Assembly (NCBI RefSeq): GCF_030270585.1
Contig: NZ_BSYI01000018.1
Location: forward strand, 1 to 64,000
Direction: 5' to 3'
DNA: 64,000 nucleotides
Origin: Paralimibaculum aggregatum
GTDB lineage: Bacteria; Pseudomonadota; Alphaproteobacteria; Rhodobacterales; Rhodobacteraceae
How positions within the stretch are numbered: the stretch's first letter is position 1; each line of letters starts with the position of its first letter. Under the pieces are notes generated by a model, which saw nothing but the letters and a program-made list of their open reading frames with translations, was not told the origin of the DNA and searched no databases. Of this stretch, positions 57,980 through 64,000 are shown piece by piece. Made by a program: the position numbers and the translations under genes.

Positions 57980-58821
57980 TCGGCCGCCGCGAGCCGCGCG
58001 CGCATTGCCGCCGGCAGCTCCTCCGGCGCGCCGCCGAACAGCCGCACCGGATGCCCCTCGGAGAGAATCGCGGCAAAGGGCCGGCCGGTGGCGATCTCGA
58101 TCGCCAGCAGCCCGCGCTCGTCGCCGCAGTCATGCGCCATGCAGCCCTCGGCGATCACCGCGCCGTCATGCGTTCCGGCGGCCGAGGCCACCATCAGCCG
58201 ACGGCGCAGTTCCGAGAGATCCGCCCGCCCCATGATCTGCAGGAAGCGCAGCCGCTCGCCGGCCAGATCGAGGATCTCCGAGGGATGGGCGCCGTCCCAG
58301 CGGGAGACCTCTTTACCAGGCCCTGCCGCCGCCGCGCCGAACTCGTGCTCATGCACCGCGATCTCGCGCAGCCGGGCGCCGTCATAGCTGACGATGCGGC
58401 GCGTCAGCCCCGGATCGGCGGTGCGAAAGGCGACCGAGAGGCCCTCCGGCCCCGTCCGCACCCCGCCGATGAGCCCGAGGCAGGAGCCGAACTCCGGCGT
58501 CACCCGCACCCGGCCGGCCGCCGCGCCATGCACCCATAGATAGCGCCCCGTGCAGGCATTGCCGCCATCGCTCAGCTCGACCAGCGCGGCATCCCCGCCG
58601 CCCGGCAGCGCGACGATCTCCACCACCGTGACATAGGGCGCCGAGGCGCCGGGCACCGGCCGTCCGCCCCGCATCAGGCGCATCTGCAGCCCCGGATCGC
58701 CCTCGAGCCCGAGCTCGCCGAAGCTGGTGGCGATCGGGCCGGCCCCGGCGGGAGCAACGGCGAGCAGCACAGCGGCGAGACCGGCCAGCGGCAGGCGCAT
58801 AAGGCGGTGACGACATGGCAT
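57976..58821 (-). CDS. exported hypothetical protein between ruvB and ybgC
   Basis: A 281-residue protein with a signal peptide (about residues 1-28, LAAVLLAVAPAGAGP). I recognise no family. The mature part has paired cysteines (NACTGRYLWVHG, GSCLGLIGG and later AEGCMAHDCGDERG), which suggests disulfides in the periplasm. GGGAGGG before ATG 58821 fixes the start. It lies 76 bases after ruvB and is coupled to the next gene. Confidence 0.78.
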   Translation of the reverse strand: MPCRHRLMRLPLAGLAAVLLAVAPAGAGPIATSFGELGLEGDPGLQMRLMRGGRPVPGASAPYVTVVEIVALPGGGDAALVELSDGGNACTGRYLWVHGAAAGRVRVTPEFGSCLGLIGGVRTGPEGLSVAFRTADPGLTRRIVSYDGARLREIAVHEHEFGAAAAGPGKEVSRWDGAHPSEILDLAGERLRFLQIMGRADLSELRRRLMVASAAGTHDGAVIAEGCMAHDCGDERGLLAIEIATGRPFAAILSEGHPVRLFGGAPEELPAAMRARLAAAE

Positions 58822-58897
58822 CGCGGACCCTCCCGGCAATCACTGGACGGTCCCACCCTGCCGCGCCGCCCGGCGCCGCACAAGCACGCCGCCGGGC

Positions 58898-59935
58898 TCA
58901 GTCGTCCTCGAAGAGCCGCGGCTGGGGCTCCGGCGGCCGCGGCGGCGCGAGGCCCAGATGCCGCCACGCGCCCTGGGTCAGCACCCGGCCGCGCGGGGTG
59001 CGCGCAACCATGCCGGCCTGCATCAGATAGGGCTCGATCACCTCCTCGATGGCGTCCCGCGCCTCCGAGAGCGCCGCGGAGATCGTCTCCACCCCGACCG
59101 GCCCGCCGCCATAATGCTCGGCCAGCAGGGCGAGATAGCGCCGGTCCGCCCCGTCGAGCCCCAGGCTGTCGACGCCGAGCCGCGCCAGCGCCCGGTCCGC
59201 GAGCTTGCGCGTGAGCCGCCCGCCCGCCTCGACCTGCGCGAAATCCGCCACCCGGCGCAGCAGCCGCCCGGCGATGCGCGGCGTGCCGCGGGCGCGCCCG
59301 GCGATCTCGGCCACCCCGTCGGGCTCGGCCTCCAGCCCCATCAGCCCCGCCGCCCGGCCGACGATCTGCGTCAGCTCCTCGCGCGTGTAGAACTCGAGCC
59401 GGGTCGGGATGCCGAAACGGTCGCGCAGCGGCGTGGTCAGCAGGCCCAGCCGCGTGGTCGCCCCGATCAGCGTGAAGGGTTGCAGCCCGATCCGCACCGT
59501 GCGCGCCGCCGGCCCTTCGCCGATCACGAGATCGAGCTCGAAATCCTCCATCGCCGGATAGAGGATCTCCTCCACCACCGCCGAGAGCCGGTGGATCTCG
59601 TCGATGAAGAGCACGTCGCGCGCCTCGAGATTGGTCAGCACCGCAGCGAGGTCTCCCGGCTTGGCGATCACCGGCCCCGATGTCATGCGAAAGCCCACCC
59701 CGAGCTCGCGCGCCACGATCTGCGCCAGCGTGGTCTTGCCGAGACCGGGGGGGCCGTAGAGCAGCAGGTGGTCCATCGCCTCGCCGCGCTGGCGGGCGGC
59801 CTCGACGAAGACCGCGAGATTGGCCCGCGCCTCCGCCTGGCCGGTGAAATCCGCGAGCCGCTGCGGGCGGAGCGCGCGCTGCGGCTCGTCCTCGGCCTGC
59901 GGATCGGGGCGCAGGATCGGGTCGGGCTCGGCCAT
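58898..59935 (-). CDS. ruvB: Holliday junction branch-migration helicase RuvB
   Basis: A 345-residue AAA+ motor that drives branch migration with RuvA. Walker A is [20 protein letters not shown], Walker B is [12 protein letters not shown], and sensor segments [18 protein letters not shown] and [14 protein letters not shown] follow. It lies four bases after ruvA. Length and motifs are typical. Confidence 0.97.
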   Translation of the reverse strand: MAEPDPILRPDPQAEDEPQRALRPQRLADFTGQAEARANLAVFVEAARQRGEAMDHLLLYGPPGLGKTTLAQIVARELGVGFRMTSGPVIAKPGDLAAVLTNLEARDVLFIDEIHRLSAVVEEILYPAMEDFELDLVIGEGPAARTVRIGLQPFTLIGATTRLGLLTTPLRDRFGIPTRLEFYTREELTQIVGRAAGLMGLEAEPDGVAEIAGRARGTPRIAGRLLRRVADFAQVEAGGRLTRKLADRALARLGVDSLGLDGADRRYLALLAEHYGGGPVGVETISAALSEARDAIEEVIEPYLMQAGMVARTPRGRVLTQGAWRHLGLAPPRPPEPQPRLFEDD

Positions 59936-59939
59936 CGGC

Positions 59940-60602
59940 TCAGCTCTCGGGCGCGAGGCTGCGGAGCGCGGCGCGGATCAGATCCGCGGTGCCGCTGCTG
60001 CCGTCGCGCCCGGCCTCGGCAACCGCGCGGGCCGCCTGCGCGCGCTCGTAGCCGAGATTGAGCAGCGCCGAGAGCGCATCCGCCGCCGCCAGCGGGTCGT
60101 CCTCCTCCGGCGCCGGGGCGGTGTCGGCGAGCGGCACCGCCGGGGCCACGGCGGCGGCTGGCGCCGCCGTCCGCCCCGCCTGCGCGCCGAGCGCCATGAC
60201 GCTCGCCGCCTTGTCCGCCAGCTCGTTCACGATCCGGTTGGCGAGCTTGGGCCCGACGCCCGGCGCCGCCTTCACCGCCGCCGCATCGCCGAGCGCCAGC
60301 GCCCGGCTCACCCCCTCCGGCCCGAGCGCGTCGAGGATCGCCAGCGCCACCTTGGCGCCGACCCCCTGCACCGAGGTCAGCAGCCGGTGCCATTCCCGCT
60401 CCGCCACCGTGCGGAAGCCGATCAGCTGCAGCAGATCCTCGCGCACGATCAGCTCGGTATAGAGCGCCGCCGCCTCGCCGGGCTGCGGCAGCCGCGCCAG
60501 GGTGCCGGGCGCGCAATGCACCATGTAGCCGACGCCGCCAGCCTCGATCAGCACGTGATCGGCGGCGATGTAGTCGATCCGCCCGCTCAGCTTGCCGATC
60601 AT
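59940..60602 (-). CDS. ruvA: Holliday junction DNA helicase subunit RuvA
   Basis: A 220-residue protein that binds the four-way junction as a tetramer. It begins [20 protein letters not shown], has two HhH motifs ([20 protein letters not shown] and [19 protein letters not shown]) and a C-terminal domain III that holds RuvB. It overlaps the ruvC stop. Confidence 0.95.
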   Translation of the reverse strand: MIGKLSGRIDYIAADHVLIEAGGVGYMVHCAPGTLARLPQPGEAAALYTELIVREDLLQLIGFRTVAEREWHRLLTSVQGVGAKVALAILDALGPEGVSRALALGDAAAVKAAPGVGPKLANRIVNELADKAASVMALGAQAGRTAAPAAAVAPAVPLADTAPAPEEDDPLAAADALSALLNLGYERAQAARAVAEAGRDGSSGTADLIRAALRSLAPES

Positions 60603-61096
60603 CAGCGCACCGCCGCGGCGCGCCGGCCCGCCGCTCCCGCCGTCCAGGCATGGCAGATCGCGATCGCCAGCGCATCCGCGGCATCCGGCGTGGCCGGAAC
60701 GACGCCGGGCAGCAGCATCTTCACCATGTGGGCCACCTGGTCCTTGTCGGCATGGCCGACGCCCACCACCGCCTTCTTCACCGCGTTGGGAGCGTATTCC
60801 GCCACCGAGATCCCGGCCCGCGCCGGCACCAGAAGCGCCACCGCCCTGGCCTGGCCGAGCTTCAGCGTGCCTGCCGCATCGCGGTTGACGAAGGTCTGCT
60901 CCACCGCCGCCGCATCCGGTTCATGTGCCGCGAAGACCGTCTCCAGCGCGTTGTAGAGCCGGGCCAGCCGCACCGCCAGCGCTCCCTCGCCGGAGCGGCA
61001 GACCCCGTGCGCCACCGCCGCGAGGCGCTGCCCCTCGGCTTCGACCACCCCCCAGCCGGTCTGTCTCAGCCCCGGATCGATCCCGATCACGCGCAT
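60602..61096 (-). CDS. ruvC: Holliday junction resolvase RuvC
   Basis: A 164-residue endonuclease that cuts the junction. The first catalytic Asp is in [15 protein letters not shown], Glu is in [12 protein letters not shown] and the last acids in [22 protein letters not shown] lies 12 bases before the ATG at 61096, which is preferred over an ATG at 61123. It opens the ruvCAB group and overlaps ruvA. Confidence 0.95.
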   Translation of the reverse strand: MRVIGIDPGLRQTGWGVVEAEGQRLAAVAHGVCRSGEGALAVRLARLYNALETVFAAHEPDAAAVEQTFVNRDAAGTLKLGQARAVALLVPARAGISVAEYAPNAVKKAVVGVGHADKDQVAHMVKMLLPGVVPATPDAADALAIAICHAWTAGAAGRRAAAVR

Positions 61097-61413
61097 TGCC
61101 GCTCTGCTCCTCGCCTCCGGCATGTCGCCGCATGCCGGCAGGTTTCACCCAACCGTAGCAGCCACGACACGTTTTTTTCACGCCTAGCACGAAAGGGGAA
61201 CGGCCGCCAGCCCGCGGGAGGCCGGAAATCGCCTGAAAGCGACATTCCGCCATCTGCATCCGACCGCCTGTTACCGCAATGCAGCATTTGCTGGAAACGC
61301 AAGCAAGCCATGCAGTTATAGCAATTGAGATATTGCCCTGCGCGGTCCATTTCCCTGCCTGACGGCGCCGGGATGGTCCCGGAAGCCAGCAATGGACGAA
61401 AAGCGACAGCGCC
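61097..61413. other. AT-richer region between ruvC and the DUF1127 genes
   Basis: No gene is supported. It has a run of seven T at about 61172-61178 and an AT-rich patch near 61308-61335 that stands out against the GC background. It should hold promoters for ruvC (minus) and for the small DUF1127 genes (plus), but no element fits a consensus well. Confidence 0.45.
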
Positions 61414-61578
61414 ATGACCATCATGCCACACCCGGCCGGTCAACAGCCCCACCTCCTCGCCCGGCTCGCCGCCTGGATCGAGGGACTCCGCACCGCCGAC
61501 ACCCTGCGGGCCATGAGCCCCGATCGGCGCGAGGATCTCGGCCTCTCCCTGGCCGATATGGGACGCCTCGGCGCCTGA
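61414..61578 (+). CDS. small DUF1127-like protein
   Basis: A 54-residue frame. The C-terminal half, LRAMSPDRREDLGLSLADMG, fits the DUF1127 core (a short helix pair with LxxLxxxxLxDIGL-type spacing), and AWIEGLRTADTLRAM precedes it. DUF1127 proteins are short, basic RNA-binding regulators of carbon and stress metabolism in Rhodobacterales. No good ribosome site is seen before the ATG. It lies 172 bases before the second copy. Confidence 0.55.
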   Translation: MTIMPHPAGQQPHLLARLAAWIEGLRTADTLRAMSPDRREDLGLSLADMGRLGA

Positions 61579-61750
61579 GCTCCAATCGGCCCGTCCGGGC
61601 CGGCCGCAGTCGAATCCCGATCCGCCGCCTTGCCCTCCCCGGGGCCGGCGGCGCCCGCATCTCCGGTGCCTCCCCCAGGGCGCCGGAACCCGTTCCCTTG
61701 CGCCTCGCGTTCCCCCGCGCTGCGCACTCCACCGACCAGAGGACATCGCC

Positions 61751-61963
61751 ATGACCGACAATGTTGCCAACCGCCTGCCCTTCGGGGCGATCACTGCCCA
61801 CACCGTCGTCCGCTTCGGTTCCGACCTGCTCGAGCGCATCGCCGAGTGGCGCCGGGTCCGCGCGACCGCGTCCGAGCTGCGCCGCCTGAGCCCCGAGCAG
61901 CTCAAGGACATCGGCCTGACCTCGGACGAGGTCGACAACTTCGCCCGCCGCGGCCGGTGGTGA
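61751..61963 (+). CDS. DUF1127 family small protein
   Basis: A 70-residue basic protein. The DUF1127 signature LRRLSPEQLKDIGLTSDEVD is at residues 43-62, after a helix with LLERIAEWRRVRATASE. Relatives such as CcaF1 in Rhodobacter bind RNA. It is followed after about 37 bases by a strong hairpin that could end its transcript. Confidence 0.85.
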   Translation: MTDNVANRLPFGAITAHTVVRFGSDLLERIAEWRRVRATASELRRLSPEQLKDIGLTSDEVDNFARRGRW

Positions 61964-61999
61964 TCCGCCGCTGAGCGGCACTTTCCGCCGGTGTACCGA

Positions 62000-62022
62000 G
62001 GGCCCGCGCGTGACGCGGGCCC
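62000..62022. terminator. bidirectional hairpin between the DUF1127 gene and prmA
   Basis: GGGCCCGCG at 62000-62008 pairs with CGCGGGCCC at 62014-62022 across a five-base loop. The two flanking genes converge here, so it probably ends both. It lacks a T-run. Confidence 0.6.
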
Positions 62023-62032
62023 CGATGCCGCG

Positions 62033-62923
62033 TCACGCGATGCGATGCGCCGCGCGCGACAGGGCAAGGCTCGTCCAGCCCGCCCGCGAGACGCTCGCGA
62101 CCGGGGTCATCCCCACCCCGCGATAGACCGCGAGCACCCCCGGCGCCTGCGCATCCAGCAGGCCCGAGAGCACCGCGATGCCCTCGTGCGACATGTGCTG
62201 GGCGATCTCCGGCGCGAGCCGCTTGAGCGGGCCCGCGAGAATGTTGGCGAACACCAGATCATAGGGCGCCGTGCGCCGCAGCACCGGGTTGCGGAAGCCC
62301 GGCGCGCAGGCGGTGACCAGCGCGGGCGCCAGCCCGTTGGCCCGGGCATTGGCGCTGGCCGTCGCCACCGCGACGGGGTCGATGTCGCCCGCCACCGCGA
62401 AGACATGCCAGAGCCGCACCGCCGCCATCGCCAGCACACCGGTGCCGCAGCCGATATCGGCCACGCGCCGCGGCTTCAGCCCGGCCCGTGCGATGCGGTC
62501 GAGCAGCAGCAGGCAGCCCTGTGTCGTGGCGTGATGGCCGGTGCCAAAAGCCATTGCAGCCTCGATTCTTAGCCCGATCTTCTGAGGCGGGATGCGATGC
62601 GCGTCATGGCCCCCGTGCACGACGAACCGCCCGGCCTCGACCGGGCTCAGCTCGCGGCGCACCTGAGCCACCCAGTCGCGATCGTCGAGCCGGCTGACGG
62701 CGAAGGGGCGCGCCCCGAAGGCCGCGGCCAGCAGCATCAGCGAGGCCTCCGGCGGCGGGCCCTGGAAATAGCCCCCCACCTCCCAGAGGCCGCTGCCGTC
62801 CTCGACCTCGAAGACGCCAACCCCGGTCGGGCCGGGCTCGACCTCCTCGAGGGCCGCGCCAAGTGCTTCGGCCGGCCCGCGCCCCGGCAGTGTGGTGATG
62901 GCGGTGTAAGTCGCGTCATTCAT
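62033..62923 (-). CDS. prmA: ribosomal protein L11 methyltransferase
   Basis: A 296-residue SAM enzyme that trimethylates L11. The substrate domain is followed by AMAFGTGHHATTQGCLLLLD and VADIGCGTGVLAMAAVRLW (motif I), then YDLVFANILAGPLKRLAP, the NxLAxP catalytic-loop motif. Length is right for PrmA. It converges with the DUF1127 gene. Confidence 0.95.
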   Translation of the reverse strand: MNDATYTAITTLPGRGPAEALGAALEEVEPGPTGVGVFEVEDGSGLWEVGGYFQGPPPEASLMLLAAAFGARPFAVSRLDDRDWVAQVRRELSPVEAGRFVVHGGHDAHRIPPQKIGLRIEAAMAFGTGHHATTQGCLLLLDRIARAGLKPRRVADIGCGTGVLAMAAVRLWHVFAVAGDIDPVAVATASANARANGLAPALVTACAPGFRNPVLRRTAPYDLVFANILAGPLKRLAPEIAQHMSHEGIAVLSGLLDAQAPGVLAVYRGVGMTPVASVSRAGWTSLALSRAAHRIA

Positions 62924-62990
62924 GGTCTGGCCCCTCCGCCGGGCCCGATTATGCCAGAAAGGTGATGCATTTCCGCCGTCAAGCCGCTAC

Positions 62991-63021
62991 TTTGCTCGAT
63001 GTGGGACCATATCTGAGCAAA
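62991..63021 (+). repeat. inverted repeat upstream of the TadG-like gene
   Basis: TTTGCTC at 62991-62997 and GAGCAAA at 63015-63021 form a 7-base inverted repeat with 17 bases between. It lies 20 bases before the gene start, so it could be an operator or a leader hairpin. Confidence 0.35.
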
Positions 63022-63040
63022 AGCGAATCGGAGGCGCCAG

Positions 63041-64000
63041 ATGCCTGGAGTGCTGACGTTTAAGTTTTCTCGGCGTTGGGGGTGTCAAGCGGGTGTCACC
63101 CGCGATTTTCTCGGCAACAGCGCCGGAACCATGACGATCCAGATGCTTATCCTGTCGATCCTGCTCTTCGGGACGACCGGCATGGTGCTCGATTCCGGGC
63201 GCATCTACCAGATCCATTCGAAGATGCAGTCGTTCGCGGACCAGGTGGCCCATGCGGCGGTCACCGAGCTCGACGGGGAGGAAGACGCCATCGCGCGGGC
63301 CTGCCAGGTGATGAACGGCTTCGAGACCGCGCAGGCGCTGATCACCGATTTCGACAGCGGCGGCCAAGAGTTCGAGATCGAGAGCCTGACCTTCTACTCG
63401 ACCTTCGATCCCGACACCGACGGCTCGAAGACGCAGCCCGACATCAGCAGCGCCTGGGGCGGCGCCCTGAGCGCGAGCTGCGACGATGTGGGCTCCTCGG
63501 ATTCCGGCACGCAGACCACGCTGGCCACCGCGAGCGAGTCGGCGCGCTATGTCGTTGCCCATGTCCGGGCGGTTGAGATCGACAGCTTCGCCGGCGCGAT
63601 GTACCGCATCATGCAGGGCTTGGCGCAGATGATCGGCGTCTCGCCGCGCACCGATCCCGGCTCGGCGCGGATCGACGTGGTCGCCGCCGCCAACCTGGTG
63701 CAGGACACCTGCGTCGACGTCACCACGCTGGTGATGTGCAACCCCTACGAGGGCACCGGGTCGGACTACGAGACGCTCCTCGACAACGGCGACATCGACG
63801 GGCGCACGATCATGACCTTCGCCAGCGCCGATGGCGGCGCGGGCAAGCCGATCGGCAGCGAATCGCCCTTCGGCTGGCAGGTGCGCAACCAGCTCTTCGA
63901 GCTTCGGGACCCGGTGAACGGCGGCCTCGCCTGCGGCGACAGCACCACCGTCGGCAACATCTTCCCGGGCGTCGACAACGCGTTCGCGACCTCGGTCTGC
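63041..64000 (+). CDS. TadG-like (Flp pilus assembly) protein, partial
   Basis: An open frame of at least 320 codons running off the right edge. GGAGGCGCCAG precedes the ATG. After a basic N-terminus, a span at about residues 31-50 (MTIQMLILSILLFGTTGMVL) leads to an extracytoplasmic part with SFADQVAHAAVTELDGEED. This layout (short cytoplasmic tail, one span, then QxxAD..AxxA-type acidic start) is that of TadG/TadE-like proteins that help assemble Flp pili. The later cysteines are spaced irregularly. Shorter frames in this stretch on other readings are shadows. Confidence 0.7.
   Translation, partial: MPGVLTFKFSRRWGCQAGVTRDFLGNSAGTMTIQMLILSILLFGTTGMVLDSGRIYQIHSKMQSFADQVAHAAVTELDGEEDAIARACQVMNGFETAQALITDFDSGGQEFEIESLTFYSTFDPDTDGSKTQPDISSAWGGALSASCDDVGSSDSGTQTTLATASESARYVVAHVRAVEIDSFAGAMYRIMQGLAQMIGVSPRTDPGSARIDVVAAANLVQDTCVDVTTLVMCNPYEGTGSDYETLLDNGDIDGRTIMTFASADGGAGKPIGSESPFGWQVRNQLFELRDPVNGGLACGDSTTVGNIFPGVDNAFATSVC

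Noticed and set aside
63076-63576. A 166-codon plus-strand frame at the right edge
   Set aside because: The overlapping frame from 63041 has a good ribosome site, a membrane span and stays open to the edge; the shorter frame is arginine-rich and lacks features.

Overview
The window is about 70% GC and densely coded. The gene set points to an alphaproteobacterium of the Rhodobacterales: a clustered mdh-sucCDAB-lpd operon, sdhCDAB, ethylmalonyl-CoA pathway genes of the Rhodobacter type (mcl2, mch), a VPLPA-CTERM surface protein, DUF1127 small proteins, TRAP transport and a Tol-Pal/Ruv block. The assignment comes from protein recognition by eye; no search was run.

Layout. 1-157 holds a zwf start joined out of frame to a zwf C-terminal piece. 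252-5319 (minus) is an operon for an acyl carrier protein, a FabZ-like dehydratase, a ketosynthase-like protein lacking its catalytic cysteine, an intact ketosynthase, a type III polyketide synthase and a methyltransferase. This is the strongest candidate for an undescribed system. 5761-7163 has a CAU tRNA and a low-GC gene pair: a LysM-zincin protein and a small exported partner. 7330-11968 (plus) is purMN and a TRAP transporter. 12018-14638 holds a TPR protein, a DUF4177 protein with a disordered tail carrying repeated acidic-x-Thr motifs, and an FMN reductase.

14778-26309 (minus) is the central-carbon block: mdh, sucC, a hypothetical gene, sucD, DUF805, sucA, sucB, VOC, MAPEG and lpd. 26682-30584 has two small minus-strand genes, then mcl2-nnrU-mch on the plus strand ending in a clear terminator. 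30738-32963 is a polar amino-acid ABC importer without an ATPase gene. 33220-38201 is sdhCDA, two methyltransferases, then sdhB. Together these genes cover most of the TCA cycle from 2-oxoglutarate to oxaloacetate, plus two late ethylmalonyl-CoA steps that feed malate.

38314-46982 is mixed housekeeping: an AraC regulator, ATP12, a HAD phosphatase, a CBS protein, coaD, cyclophilin, queA, an MFS transporter, DUF924, a methyltransferase and a SnoaL-like protein. 47127-47953 holds a very small lipoprotein and a frameshifted VPLPA-CTERM gene. 48064-61096 (minus) is ftsH, tilS, the Tol-Pal envelope system, two unknown genes and ruvABC. 61414-61963 has two tandem DUF1127-type genes, 62033-62923 is prmA, and a TadG-like gene runs off the right edge at 63041.

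Two lesions (zwf and the VPLPA-CTERM gene) could be real mutations or assembly/homopolymer errors. The sequence alone cannot separate these.
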